NCBI RefSeq assembly: GCF_003577475.1
Contig: NZ_QPEP01000001.1
Span: 299,830-363,829 of the forward strand
DNA length: 64,000 nucleotides
Reading direction: 5' to 3'
From: Salinibius halmophilus
GTDB taxonomy: Bacteria > Pseudomonadota > Gammaproteobacteria > Pseudomonadales > Natronospirillaceae
A model generated the notes under the pieces. That model searched no databases. It was not told the DNA's origin and was given only the letters and a program-made list of their open reading frames with translations. Shown in pieces: positions 16,405 through 25,609 of this stretch (its first letter is position 1; every line of letters starts with the position of its first letter). A program made the position numbers and the translations under genes.

Positions 16405-17301
16405 CTACGCCGCGACTGATTCGCTTACTCCAGTACTTACCCCAGTCACGACAGCATCAATCGTGCGCAATGGCTCCAATGATTCTAGGTCTTCTAGGCT
16501 TAAAGGTAGTTGTACCGTTGCCGTGCGAATCACTTTTTTATCAGCCAATAAGGCTTTGGTTGGAATTGGATTGGGTGCGCTAAACAATGGTGCTGCCGCT
16601 TGTGCCAAACGATTATCGAAGGCTTTATTGGTTAACCCTTCGGCCACCCAATCGGCAACTTTCTTTGGCCAAACGTTACTAGCAACTGATACTAAACCCA
16701 CTGCACCCAATGCACAGTGATCGGCAAAATTGTCATCATCGCCCGAGAACCATTGCAGTGTTGGGAAGTCTTTGACTAGCTGAGCAAACCGAGCAGGATT
16801 ACCGCCCGACTCTTTGACTGCCCAGCAGTTAGGGTGATTCTGTACACGCTCAATTGCCCCATCAACCAATGGCACACCGGCGCGGCCTGGGATGTTGTAC
16901 AACATGCATCGGCGACTCGACGCATCCATCAGTGCGTTAAACCAACCGGCTTGGCCGGCAGCGCCTGGTTTGGCGTAGATCGGCGTCACGAGTAAATAGG
17001 CGTCGATCGGCCAGAGTTCCAAATAACGAATCCAAGCAAGCTGGGCTTGCAGATCAAGACCGCCGACACCCACCATGATTGGCACAGATAAATTTTGTTG
17101 GCAGGTAAATTCAACCAGTTGCTCTCGCTGGCCGATGGTTAAATTACTACCCTCGCCCGTTGAGCCCAGTATCAGTACGCCATTGCCCGCTGCTTCTTGC
17201 ATGCGCAGCAATTTTTTAAAGCTGAGCAAATCCAAGGTGCCGTCTTCATTAAGCGGTGTAACTAGGGCGGTCCACAAGGTGGTAGATGATAACTGGGTCA
17301 T
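16405..17301 (-). CDS. dapA: 4-hydroxy-tetrahydrodipicolinate synthase
   Basis: First committed enzyme of lysine and diaminopimelate synthesis, condensing aspartate semialdehyde with pyruvate. The TIM-barrel protein has the GSTGEG loop (residues 46-51), YNIPGRAG with Tyr135 and Arg140, and the Schiff-base Lys163 in AVKESGG, all at DapA positions. A longer frame runs upstream to 17370, but GAGGAG is correctly spaced only for ATG 17301, giving 298 aa, and the upstream extension would lie inside the lysine riboswitch. The C-terminal LESLEPL ... VSTGVSES tail is slightly long. Confidence 0.94.
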   Translation of the reverse strand: MTQLSSTTLWTALVTPLNEDGTLDLLSFKKLLRMQEAAGNGVLILGSTGEGSNLTIGQREQLVEFTCQQNLSVPIMVGVGGLDLQAQLAWIRYLELWPIDAYLLVTPIYAKPGAAGQAGWFNALMDASSRRCMLYNIPGRAGVPLVDGAIERVQNHPNCWAVKESGGNPARFAQLVKDFPTLQWFSGDDDNFADHCALGAVGLVSVASNVWPKKVADWVAEGLTNKAFDNRLAQAAAPLFSAPNPIPTKALLADKKVIRTATVQLPLSLEDLESLEPLRTIDAVVTGVSTGVSESVAA

Positions 17302-17324
17302 AGGCTCCTCACTGATAACATAGC

Positions 17325-17535
17325 AAGGAGAGGGATCTAGCGCTTTGCCGCAAGGCAATTGATTGAGCACTCCACTGACAGGTCAGTGACAGTCCAAGGG
17401 ATTCAGCCCTTGTGACCAGCGGCCGTAAGCATTAAGCCTTACCACCACTTCGGCCCTGCTCTCCCTCACCATGCATCAACGAAGCTTAATCTTCTCAACA
17501 TGGCTACCTAGGCAAGGCACCTCTCCTAAATTTTT
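17325..17535 (-). promoter_or_regulatory. Lysine riboswitch controlling dapA
   Basis: Read on the minus strand, the leader contains the conserved core in order: AGGAGAGGTGC, AGGTAGCC, GAGAAGA, GAGGGAGAGCAGGGCCGAAG, a P3/P4 region ending CTGG, the AAGGG-CTGAAT-CCCTT hairpin, GGACTGTCACTGACC and TCAGTGGAGTGCTC. This is the L-box (LYSINE) pattern known from E. coli lysC and B. subtilis lysC. The 5' strand AGGAGAGG (17527-17520) is complementary to CCTCTCCT after the aptamer (17333-17326), and that segment is in turn complementary to the dapA ribosome site, which suggests translational control. Confidence 0.92.
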
Positions 17536-17539
17536 CGCT

Positions 17540-17568
17540 ATTGGACGTTTTTTTAACGCCTCTGTCAA
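17540..17568 (-). promoter_or_regulatory. Promoter of the riboswitch-dapA transcript
   Basis: On the minus strand a perfect -35 TTGACA (17568-17563), 17-nt spacer, -10 TCCAAT (17545-17540). The start would be near 17533, a few bases before the aptamer, matching where the riboswitch must begin. Confidence 0.7.
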
Positions 17569-17585
17569 GCACAGTGATCAGGTAG

Positions 17586-18068
17586 TTATATCGCTGTTTG
17601 TGGAAGCCATTGCTTCGCAGTCGCTACCTCTGCCTTATGTGCCGGCTTGCTTAATAATAAAGAGCGGCCACAGGCAGTGTATTGCTGTGCGGTATAAAAC
17701 AGGTAACTGTCTTGATCCTCTTGCGCGGCATGCACCTGCCAAATGGCCACCGGCTGGGTTTGTAACCAGCATTCGGCTTTGCGCAGCAAATCACTTGCTA
17801 ACCCTTGTCGGCGAGCACCTGGCGCCACAAAAGGACCATTGATTTCGCCAACGGGGTCAGACAGCAAGCTCACCAGCTGTTGCGCATGCACCCAACCCAA
17901 TAACGCACCTGAGTCATCTTCGGCTACCCACATTTGGTGCAGTGGGTTGGCGCTCACTTGATGAATGCGGCGACGACAGGTTTCACGCGAAAGCCCCTCA
18001 CCAACCTGTTGCATCAGTTGCGTAAGCGGCAAATCATCTTCTGGTAGAACGGGACGAATAAACGCCAT
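17586..18068 (-). CDS. GNAT-family N-acetyltransferase
   Basis: 160-aa acetyl-CoA-dependent acyltransferase of unknown substrate. The GNAT acetyl-CoA loop is seen as NGPFVAPGARRQGLASDLLRKAECWL; upstream strands read MWVAEDDSGALLGWVHAQQL and the late motif is DSYLFYTAQQYTACGRSLLL. It lies just upstream of the dapA promoter but is a separate unit. No substrate can be inferred from the neighbourhood. Confidence 0.88.
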   Translation of the reverse strand: MAFIRPVLPEDDLPLTQLMQQVGEGLSRETCRRRIHQVSANPLHQMWVAEDDSGALLGWVHAQQLVSLLSDPVGEINGPFVAPGARRQGLASDLLRKAECWLQTQPVAIWQVHAAQEDQDSYLFYTAQQYTACGRSLLLSKPAHKAEVATAKQWLPQTAI

Positions 18069-18161
18069 AATTGCTTCTCTTTATAACGATTCGGCAATGT
18101 TCTCAGGCGAAGTTAACAGTTAAATGACAACAGAATGAAAATTTTCATAAAGGTGAAATGA

Positions 18162-19052
18162 TCACCGATAGAAGTTTTCGGTAGGATCGGGGCGAGTTTT
18201 AAAGCGTCGATGCTGCCATAAGTATTGCTCTGGTGCGCGACGTATTTCCTGCTCTAACCATTGATTATACAGTGCAGCATTGTGCCGCTCGTCGTCACCA
18301 AACTCAATTGGCGAACACGCGCGTCCAATATAGCCATTTGCAGTTCGGTGGCAGCTCATTGGCACAACAATCGCTTTGCTGAGCTGAGCTAGTTTGGCAA
18401 ACGATGTAACCGTTGCCGTTTCAACACCAAAAAACGGTGCAAAAACCGAAGCCTGGCGACCTAAATCTTGATCTGGGCCGATCCATAATGGCATTTGTTC
18501 TTTGCGCAGTACCTTAATCATTTCTCGCATGGCTTTGCGATCTATGGGCTGGCGACCAAAACGCGCCCGCGACTGGCTGATTAATTTATCTAGCCTTGGG
18601 TTGTCGTGTGCTCGCTGAATCACGGCAAAAGGCGTGAGACTTTGCAAGAAGCAACCAAACAGATCGAGTGAGCCAAAATGGCCACTAAGAATAATCACCG
18701 GCCGCCCCGTGGCAATAGCGTCATCTAGTATTTCGCGATGCGCAATGGTAAACCTTGGCAGCCAGCGCTCAACTGGCGACATCAATCCTGTTGCGGTTTC
18801 TAGCAGGCTTTTGCCCATGGAATAATAGGACTTTTTCACCAACTGGCGTTGCGCCGCTCGGTCCAACTCTGGAAAACAAGCCTCAATGTTGCGGTAGGTC
18901 GTCTGGCGGCGTTTTTTAATTAGGTAATAACTTAGCCAACCAATCATTGTGCCAAGCTGCATTTGCGCCCGAAATGGTAAACGTGATACCAACCACAAGA
19001 TGCTGATGTAAAAATAGAACGGTAACGGGTGATAAGTTTTTTGCTTAGCCAA
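18162..19052 (-). CDS. Lipid A biosynthesis acyltransferase (LpxL/HtrB family)
   Basis: Transfers a secondary acyl chain to lipid A precursors at the inner membrane. The 296-aa protein has an N-terminal hydrophobic anchor (FYFYISILWLVSRLPFRAQ), the catalytic HX4D box with His125 and Asp130 (HFGSLD), WIGPDQDLGRQASVFAPFFG, and WLEQEIRRAPEQYLWQHRRFKTRP near the end. Whether it adds laurate, myristate or palmitoleate is not determined by sequence. It is followed on the same strand by no close gene; ilvE lies upstream. Confidence 0.92.
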   Translation of the reverse strand: MAKQKTYHPLPFYFYISILWLVSRLPFRAQMQLGTMIGWLSYYLIKKRRQTTYRNIEACFPELDRAAQRQLVKKSYYSMGKSLLETATGLMSPVERWLPRFTIAHREILDDAIATGRPVIILSGHFGSLDLFGCFLQSLTPFAVIQRAHDNPRLDKLISQSRARFGRQPIDRKAMREMIKVLRKEQMPLWIGPDQDLGRQASVFAPFFGVETATVTSFAKLAQLSKAIVVPMSCHRTANGYIGRACSPIEFGDDERHNAALYNQWLEQEIRRAPEQYLWQHRRFKTRPDPTENFYR

Positions 19053-19092
19053 GGTAGATGCTCAAGTGAACGGCATAACGTTTGTATTCAAA

Positions 19093-19117
19093 AGCAGGCG
19101 GGCAATGCCCGCCTTAA
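19093..19117 (-). terminator. Terminator after ilvE
   Basis: On the minus strand: GGCGGGC, ATT, GCCCGCC, then TGCTTTTG. It ends glnE-ilvE before the lpxL-type gene. Confidence 0.75.
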
Positions 19118-19121
19118 CACA

Positions 19122-20054
19122 TTATTTTACTAATGCATTCCACTCTGGATACTCAGAGCGCTGACCTTTCACTTGGTCGAAGTACATGCTTTGCAGCTTG
19201 GTGGTAATAGGGCCACGCTTGCCTTCACCAATAATGCGGCCATCCAGCTCGCGAATTGGCAATACTTCAGCCGCAGTGCCTGTGAAGAAGGCTTCGTCGG
19301 CAACATAAACTTCATCACGAGTGATGCGCTTTTCAATCACATCATAGCCAAGCTCTTTGGCCAGAATAAAGATGGTGTTGCGCGTAATGCCATCCAAGCA
19401 CGAGGTAAGCTCTGGGGTGTAGATTTTGTTATCACGAATAACAAAGATATTTTCACCTGAACCTTCTGCTACATAACCCTCTGGATCGAGCAACAAGGCT
19501 TCTTCGCAACCACTTTCAATGGCTTCGCGCAGCGCCAGCATCGAGTTCATGTAGTTGCCGTTGGCTTTCGCTTTACACATGGTGATGTTCACGTGGTGGC
19601 GAGTAAACGATGAGCAGCGTACTTTAATGCCAAGGTCACGTGCTTCTTCCGACATGTACGACGGCCAATCCCAAGCGGCAACCATTACATGAACTTTCAG
19701 GTTGTCGGCACGCAGGCCCATGCCTTCGCTGCCAAAAAACACCATCGGGCGCAGGTAGGCGTTATCTAGGTTGTTTGCCGATACCGCCAGTTTCTGAGCG
19801 TCATTTAGCTCATCCTTGCTGTACGGCATCTCCATGCCTAGAATTTTGGCACTGCGGAACAAACGATCTGTGTGTTCTTGCAAGCGGAAAATCGCTGTGC
19901 CTTTTGGGGTTTGGTAGGCTCGCACGCCTTCAAAGCAGCCCATACCATAATGCAGCGTGTGTGTTAGCACGTGTGTTTTTGCTTCGCGCCAATCAATCAA
20001 CTCGCCGTCTAGCCAAATCTTACCATCGCGGTCAGCCATGTTAGGCATTGCCAT
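19122..20054 (-). CDS. ilvE: Branched-chain amino acid aminotransferase
   Basis: PLP enzyme that makes Val, Ile and Leu from their keto acids. 310 aa, the usual length. Signature parts are GKIWLDGELIDWREAKTHVLTHTLHYGMGCFEGVRAY, the PLP-lysine region MCKAKANGNYMNSMLALREA, EALLLDPEGYVAEGSGENIF, TRNTIF and the fold-type IV end EAFFTGTAAEVLPI. It follows glnE by nine bases, an arrangement also seen in pseudomonads. Confidence 0.97.
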   Translation of the reverse strand: MAMPNMADRDGKIWLDGELIDWREAKTHVLTHTLHYGMGCFEGVRAYQTPKGTAIFRLQEHTDRLFRSAKILGMEMPYSKDELNDAQKLAVSANNLDNAYLRPMVFFGSEGMGLRADNLKVHVMVAAWDWPSYMSEEARDLGIKVRCSSFTRHHVNITMCKAKANGNYMNSMLALREAIESGCEEALLLDPEGYVAEGSGENIFVIRDNKIYTPELTSCLDGITRNTIFILAKELGYDVIEKRITRDEVYVADEAFFTGTAAEVLPIRELDGRIIGEGKRGPITTKLQSMYFDQVKGQRSEYPEWNALVK

Positions 20055-20063
20055 GTTGTGCTC

Positions 20064-22913
20064 CTAAACCTTATTCACTTCTCTGAGTGGGCCATGCATG
20101 ATGCTTTGCCATAGGGCAGTGACCGCTGCACGCGCCTCAGTTAATGCTTCTATTTCTAAGCTATCCGTGAGCTTGGTCTCGCGCAGATGAAGTAGGCAGC
20201 GGTGGGTTGCACCACGCAGTGCTAAATAGGCATTTTGTGCCGCATCAGCTTCAGCGAGAGAGAGATACCCAATATCACGTAGCGTATCTATGATGCGCAT
20301 ATTATCAGAATACTGAGTTACTTGCGGATAGTTAGCGCTCAGCGCCAAGACTGCATATTGCACCACAAATTCGAGATCAACGATACCACCCGGATCGTGC
20401 TTTATATGAAAGACTTGGTTTTTTTCAACCTGTTCAACTGGGCTAGCCAAGTGTTTGCGCATTTTGTCGCGCATTTCTATCACTTGTTCGCGCAGTTTCT
20501 CTGCCTCTCGTGGCACTGCCAAAACCGCATGGCGTATGGCTTCATAGCGTTCTCGAACGGTTAAATCACCTGCCACATAACGAGCTCGTGAAAGCGCTTG
20601 ATGCTCCCATGTCCATGCTTCATTGCGTTGATACTTTTCAAAGCCTGTCAAAGTGGTAACCAATAGCCCAGAGTTGCCACTTGGGCGCAAGCGCATGTCC
20701 ACTTCATAAAGCATGCCGGCTGGCGTGAGCGTTGCTAATAATTGAATGATTCGCTGCCCCAAGCGAGTGAAAAACACGTTCGTGTCTACCTGCTTGGGCC
20801 CTTCGGTCATTTTATTGGCCGCACCATTGTGCATAAACACCAAATCTAGGTCGGATTCATATGACAGTTCAATCCCACCGAGTTTGCCATAGGCTACAAT
20901 GGCAAAGCCTGGATCGCACAACTCACCTTCTTCGTTCTGTGGTCGCCCATGTTTGATCGTCAACTGCTGCCACGCTAGGTCGATAACGTGCGCCAATATG
21001 GTTTCGGCTAGCCAAGTTAAATAGTCCGAAATTTTCATTAGTGGTAGAGCTTCGGTCACTTCACAGGCGGCAGCACGCAGAACGCGCGCTCGCTTAAACT
21101 GGCGTAATACGTCCATTAGTTGCTCAGGGTCGTCTTCCGGTAAACGAATCAGCAATTGGCGCAGCTCATCCATCAGCTCGGCTTTGCGGGGCAAGCGGTA
21201 TAGATGGGCCGGATCGGTTAGCTCATCAAGCAAGAATGGCGTTTCTTGTAGCTGTTTAGCAATCCACGGGCTCAACACCACTAGCTTCACTAACTGGCGT
21301 ATTGCTACCGGGTTTTCATTGAGTAGTGCCAAATAAACCGAGCGGCGCAAAATGGCTTGAATAATCGGTGAAATACGCTGCCAAGCGGTGGCGATTTCTT
21401 GCAGTTGTACCAGTTGCGCAATAAGCACTGGCATAAAGGTATCCAGCCTTTCACGGGCTTCACCAGTTAGGCGCTGCACGTCTCTTAGCTCATTAAACTC
21501 AGTTAATAGTGGCGTTAGCTGTTCAGCAATTTCAGGCTCAGGCAGATGTTCCGCTGCCAAGGTTTGCCAATATTTCACATATTGCTCATGTTTTGGCGAG
21601 GTGGGTGCTTCATCGGCAATAAACTGTTCAAAGTGGAAGCGCACACGCTGGCGCGCATGATCGATTGCTTGCAGCCAGGCTTGTTCAGACTCATAACCAG
21701 CCGCATAGGCTAAGCGCTGGCGGGCGCTTTCATCAGCTGGCAATAATTGCGTTTGTTTGTCGTCCATGCCTTGCAGCAAGTGCTCGGTATCGCGCAATAA
21801 GCAATAACAGTCTCGCAACTCATCAACCACTTCGATTGGTAGGTACTCGCCGCTTTTTAATGTGTCGAATAACTGATAAATCGCAACATCCTGCAAGTTA
21901 GTGTCTTGACCACCACGTATTAACTGAATGGCTTGAACAATAAACTCGATTTCGCGAATCCCACCTTCGCCAAGTTTGATGTTGCTTTGATTAGCTTGCC
22001 GACGCACCTCATTGGAAATCATCCGTTTCATATCACGCAGCGAGTCCATTACTCGAAAATCTACATACCTTCGAAACGAAAAAGCCCGCAAGGTGTGCCT
22101 AATTTGCTGCTGCAAGGCTTCACTGCCAGTAATCGCGCGCGATTTAATCATCGCAAATCGCTCCCAGTCACGACCTTGATCCTGATAATACTTTTCTAAA
22201 AAGCTTAGAGGCGTGGCCAACGGTCCACTTTGCCCCCATGGTCGCAGGCGCATATCGGTTCTAAAAACAAACCCATCTGGCGTTGATTGGTCCAAAAGTT
22301 TGATCAGCAGGCGGCCTTGTCTGGTAAAAAACTCCTGATGCGATAACTGCTTTTCGCCCGAACACTCGCCCTCACAACTGTAGGCAAAGATCAAATCAAT
22401 ATCGGAACTTAGGTTAAGCTCCCAAGCACCAAGCTTGCCCATACCAATTACCACCAAACGCTGGGGTTGATTTGAGTATGGGCACAACTGCGGCTCACCA
22501 TAACGTGCCAGCATTTGTGCATAGCTATAAGCCTCAGCCAGTTGAATGGCTGTATCCGCTATTTCGGTCACTCGTCTTGTTGTTTGCTCAGTTGAGTAGA
22601 AGCGATTAACGTCGTTATAAATCACTTCCGCAATAGCAAGGTTGCGCCAACGACGCAGCGCACTCATCACATCAGCTTCACTTCCCTCGGCCACTTGCAC
22701 CTGGAGATTGGCCAGTTCATTTGTAACCAATTGTGTAAGTTTGCTACAAATTTCTACAGACTGGTCTATGTTTAATGAGGCAAGTTGCTTACTAAAAAAG
22801 TTCGATGCAACACATGCTTTGGCAATGGTTGGATGAGCAGTTTGGTAATTGTTCAAGACTTTGGCAACGCTTGGCTGGGCACCTAAATCGGGCATGGGTG
22901 AACTCCTTGGCAA
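20064..22913 (-). CDS. glnE: Bifunctional glutamine synthetase adenylyltransferase/adenylyl-removing enzyme
   Basis: Controls glutamine synthetase by adding and removing AMP in response to PII. At 949 aa it is full length. Two nucleotidyltransferase domains are visible: the N-terminal de-adenylylation domain with GMGKLGAWELNLSSDIDLIF and the C-terminal adenylylation domain with YGKLGGIELSYESDLDLVF, separated by a helical linker containing LRDTEHLLQGMDDKQTQLLP. First gene of glnE-ilvE and divergent from a LuxR-type gene. Confidence 0.97.
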   Translation of the reverse strand: MPRSSPMPDLGAQPSVAKVLNNYQTAHPTIAKACVASNFFSKQLASLNIDQSVEICSKLTQLVTNELANLQVQVAEGSEADVMSALRRWRNLAIAEVIYNDVNRFYSTEQTTRRVTEIADTAIQLAEAYSYAQMLARYGEPQLCPYSNQPQRLVVIGMGKLGAWELNLSSDIDLIFAYSCEGECSGEKQLSHQEFFTRQGRLLIKLLDQSTPDGFVFRTDMRLRPWGQSGPLATPLSFLEKYYQDQGRDWERFAMIKSRAITGSEALQQQIRHTLRAFSFRRYVDFRVMDSLRDMKRMISNEVRRQANQSNIKLGEGGIREIEFIVQAIQLIRGGQDTNLQDVAIYQLFDTLKSGEYLPIEVVDELRDCYCLLRDTEHLLQGMDDKQTQLLPADESARQRLAYAAGYESEQAWLQAIDHARQRVRFHFEQFIADEAPTSPKHEQYVKYWQTLAAEHLPEPEIAEQLTPLLTEFNELRDVQRLTGEARERLDTFMPVLIAQLVQLQEIATAWQRISPIIQAILRRSVYLALLNENPVAIRQLVKLVVLSPWIAKQLQETPFLLDELTDPAHLYRLPRKAELMDELRQLLIRLPEDDPEQLMDVLRQFKRARVLRAAACEVTEALPLMKISDYLTWLAETILAHVIDLAWQQLTIKHGRPQNEEGELCDPGFAIVAYGKLGGIELSYESDLDLVFMHNGAANKMTEGPKQVDTNVFFTRLGQRIIQLLATLTPAGMLYEVDMRLRPSGNSGLLVTTLTGFEKYQRNEAWTWEHQALSRARYVAGDLTVRERYEAIRHAVLAVPREAEKLREQVIEMRDKMRKHLASPVEQVEKNQVFHIKHDPGGIVDLEFVVQYAVLALSANYPQVTQYSDNMRIIDTLRDIGYLSLAEADAAQNAYLALRGATHRCLLHLRETKLTDSLEIEALTEARAAVTALWQSIMHGPLREVNKV

Positions 22914-22989
22914 ACTTTTCTACAAGGTAATGCCAAAGCCTAAGCAAGTGAAGCAAGAAAAATAATAAAAAAGCACAAGGACTTACTGG

Positions 22990-23526
22990 ATGGATATCAA
23001 ACGCATCTTGATCGTCGATCAGCAGTGTATTTATCGTACAGGGCTTAAGCACTGGCTTAATCGCCATTATCCGCAAGCACGCATTGTCGCGGTCAATTCT
23101 CGGGCGCGGGCAATGAAAGTATTGCGCAGCTGGGCACCGGACTGGCTGTTTTTTGATGCCCAGTTGGCAGCAGCAAAACCGGACGCAACTCTATCGCAGC
23201 TTTTGGCGCTGGCCCCCGAAACGCGCCTTTTTACCCTAGGACTGTGTGACACACGCGTCCCCCATCAAATGCTTGATCGCAACTGCTCTATTCCACTGCT
23301 AGCTAGCCAGCTCGAGCAGCCTCAAACTCAGGCACAGTTTAACCTAACACCTGCTCAAAGGCGGGTATTGAACGGCCTTTTGGCTGGGCAAATTAACAAA
23401 CAGATCGCAAGCGACTTAAACATTACGGAGGCAACCATCAAAGCACACCTTACCGAGATCTATCGCAAGCTTGGCGTTGCCAATCGCACCCAAGCATTAG
23501 CCAAGCTTCACACAGGGTTACATTAG
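22990..23526 (+). CDS. LuxR-family regulator with a degenerate receiver domain
   Basis: 178-aa DNA-binding regulator. The C-terminal LuxR/GerE helix-turn-helix is canonical (LTPAQRRVLNGLLAGQINKQIASDLNITEATIKAHLTEIYRKLGVANRTQAL). The N-terminal 110 residues start like a receiver (RILIVDQQCIYRTGLKHWL, then DWLFFDAQL with a candidate phospho-Asp), but only one Asp of the acidic pocket is obvious and the conserved Lys and beta5 segment are missing, so phosphorelay control is doubtful. It precedes DUF4212-symporter genes, where ErdR/CrbR-like regulators of acetate use are often found. Confidence 0.85.
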   Translation: MDIKRILIVDQQCIYRTGLKHWLNRHYPQARIVAVNSRARAMKVLRSWAPDWLFFDAQLAAAKPDATLSQLLALAPETRLFTLGLCDTRVPHQMLDRNCSIPLLASQLEQPQTQAQFNLTPAQRRVLNGLLAGQINKQIASDLNITEATIKAHLTEIYRKLGVANRTQALAKLHTGLH

Positions 23527-23533
23527 ACCAAAG

Positions 23534-23557
23534 TCGAATACTGTAATTGGTATTCGA
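23534..23557. promoter_or_regulatory. Inverted repeat upstream of the symporter operon
   Basis: Perfect 8-bp arms TCGAATAC and GTATTCGA with an 8-bp spacer, 50 bp before the DUF4212 gene and just after the LuxR-type gene. There is no T run, so an operator is more likely than a terminator. Which protein binds is unknown. Confidence 0.45.
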
Positions 23558-23606
23558 TGATAGGCTGACTTATGTCACAAAAATAACAATACAGGAGTGA
23601 CGATTT

Positions 23607-23873
23607 ATGGCGTTTGAGTCAAAAGAACATGCCAAACAATATTGGCGCAAAAACCTTAAACTGATGGGATGGCTATTGGCAGTCTGGTTTATTGTGTCAT
23701 ACGGCTTTGGCATTTTATTAGTGGATGTTCTCAACAACATTTCCCTTGGTGGCTTCAAACTAGGTTTCTGGTTTGCGCAGCAAGGCTCTATCTTTACCTT
23801 CTTGGTGCTCATCATTGTCTACATCGTTGGCATGAACCGCATTGACCGTGAATTCAACGTGCAAGACGATTAA
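23607..23873 (+). CDS. DUF4212 small subunit of a sodium:solute symporter
   Basis: 88-aa protein with two membrane helices (LMGWLLAVWFIVSYGFGILLVDVL and GSIFTFLVLIIVYIVGMNRIDREF) and the typical DUF4212 sequence FKLGFWFAQQGSI. Proteins of this family are encoded directly before VC_2705-type symporters and are considered their small subunit. The GATTAATAAGGAG that follows provides the ribosome site for the symporter, 14 bp on. Confidence 0.95.
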   Translation: MAFESKEHAKQYWRKNLKLMGWLLAVWFIVSYGFGILLVDVLNNISLGGFKLGFWFAQQGSIFTFLVLIIVYIVGMNRIDREFNVQDD

Positions 23874-23887
23874 TAAGGAGATCACAG

Positions 23888-25588
23888 ATGAGTACTCAAC
23901 TATTAATTTATATCTTTGTCCTATCTAGCTTTGCGCTATACATCGGCATTGCCATTTGGGCTCGAGCTGGGTCAACCAAAGACTTCTATGTCGCCAGCGG
24001 TGGTGTTCACCCTATTCCAAACGGCATGGCAACCGCCGCCGACTGGATGAGCGCCGCGTCGTTTATTTCAATGGCTGGCTTAATCTCCTTCCTTGGTTAT
24101 GACGGCTCGGTTTACCTAATGGGATGGACCGGCGGTTATGTGCTGCTAGCACTTTGCTTGGCGCCTTACCTTCGTAAATTCGGCAAGTTTACCGTGCCTG
24201 ACTTCATTGGCGACCGCTACTACAGTCAAACAGCTCGAACCGTTGCCGTGGTTTGTGCGATATTCGTATCATTCACCTACGTTGCAGGGCAGATGCGTGG
24301 TGTTGGGGTTGTATTCTCCCGCTTCCTCGAAGTTGACGTGAACATGGGCGTCATCATCGGTATGGGTATCGTATTTGTTTATGCGGTATTGGGCGGCATG
24401 AAAGGCATTACCTACACTCAGGTTGCACAATACTGCGTAATGATCTTTGCCTATATTGTGCCTGCCATCTTCATCTCATTGTTGATTACTGGCAATCCAA
24501 TTCCGCAAATTGGCTTTGGTGGTACAACTACAGAGGGCATTGCGGTACTCGATAAGTTAGATGGGCTGAACCAAGACCTAGGGTTTGCTGCCTATACCGA
24601 CGGTACCAAGTCGATGATTGACATCTTCTTTATTACCGCCGCACTAATGGTGGGCACGGCTGGTTTGCCGCACGTTATCGTTCGCTTCTTCACCGTGCCA
24701 AACGTGACCGATGCACGTAAATCAGCAGGCTGGGCGCTATTCTTTATTGCGCTGCTCTACACCACAGCACCAGCAGTTGGTGGTTTTGCCCGCATCAATA
24801 TGATTGAAACCATTAACGGCGCCGATGGCGCCGGCACCCTGTATGCAGAACGTCCAGAGTGGGTGCGTAACTGGGAAACCACTGGTCTCATTAGCCATAA
24901 TGACACCAATGGTGACGGTCGCATGTTCTATTCTGGTGATGATCGCAATGAAATGACCATTGACCGAGATATCATGGTGCTGGCCAACCCAGAAATTGCT
25001 GATTTACCAGGCTGGGTAATCGCACTAGTGGCAGCGGGTGGCTTGGCGGCGGCTCTGTCGACCGCAGCCGGTCTATTGCTTGTGATTTCGACATCCATTT
25101 CGCACGACTTGTTAAAACGAAACCTGATGCCGAATATTACAGATAAACAAGAGCTTATTGCAGCGCGTATTGCCGCGGCGGTGGCCATCGGTATTGCTGG
25201 CTATCTAGGCATTAACCCGCCAGGGTTCGTTGCTCAGGTAGTGGCGTTTGCCTTTGGTTTGGCTGCTTCAAGTTTCTTCCCTGCGATTATCTTGGGCATC
25301 TTCCACAAGCGTATGAACAAAGAAGGCGCCGTGGCAGGCATGATTGTTGGTATTGTATTCACTGCCAGCTACATCATCTTCTTCAAGTTCATCAACCCTG
25401 CTGCCAACACGCCAGATAACTGGTTCTTTGGTATCTCACCAGAGGGCATTGGCACACTAGGCATGTTGTTAAACTTTGCGGTTGCGTTAGTGGTGTTTAA
25501 GTTCACTAAACCGGCACCAGAAGAGGTGCAGGAAGTGGTTGAGTCTATCCGCTATCCTAAAGGCGTTGGTGAAGCAAGCGCTCACTAA
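23888..25588 (+). CDS. Sodium:solute symporter, VC_2705/ActP-like
   Basis: 566-aa secondary transporter of the SSS family with about 13 membrane helices. Family marks: FYVASGGVHPIPNGMATAADWMSAASFISMAGLISFLGYDG, YVAGQMRGVGVVFSRFLEV, MVGTAGLPHVIVRFFTVPN and the sodium-site helix with AAALSTAAGLLLVISTSISHDL. The hydrophilic insert of about 60 residues with TNGDGR and DDRNEMT is characteristic of the VC_2705 subfamily. The substrate is probably a short monocarboxylate such as acetate, by family resemblance only. Confidence 0.94.
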   Translation: MSTQLLIYIFVLSSFALYIGIAIWARAGSTKDFYVASGGVHPIPNGMATAADWMSAASFISMAGLISFLGYDGSVYLMGWTGGYVLLALCLAPYLRKFGKFTVPDFIGDRYYSQTARTVAVVCAIFVSFTYVAGQMRGVGVVFSRFLEVDVNMGVIIGMGIVFVYAVLGGMKGITYTQVAQYCVMIFAYIVPAIFISLLITGNPIPQIGFGGTTTEGIAVLDKLDGLNQDLGFAAYTDGTKSMIDIFFITAALMVGTAGLPHVIVRFFTVPNVTDARKSAGWALFFIALLYTTAPAVGGFARINMIETINGADGAGTLYAERPEWVRNWETTGLISHNDTNGDGRMFYSGDDRNEMTIDRDIMVLANPEIADLPGWVIALVAAGGLAAALSTAAGLLLVISTSISHDLLKRNLMPNITDKQELIAARIAAAVAIGIAGYLGINPPGFVAQVVAFAFGLAASSFFPAIILGIFHKRMNKEGAVAGMIVGIVFTASYIIFFKFINPAANTPDNWFFGISPEGIGTLGMLLNFAVALVVFKFTKPAPEEVQEVVESIRYPKGVGEASAH

Positions 25589-25609
25589 TTCTTCTCACTG
25601 GTAATAACC

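Noticed and set aside
16405-17370. Longer dapA frame starting at 17370
   Set aside because: The first 23 codons lie in the riboswitch leader; the ribosome site and family alignment support 17301.
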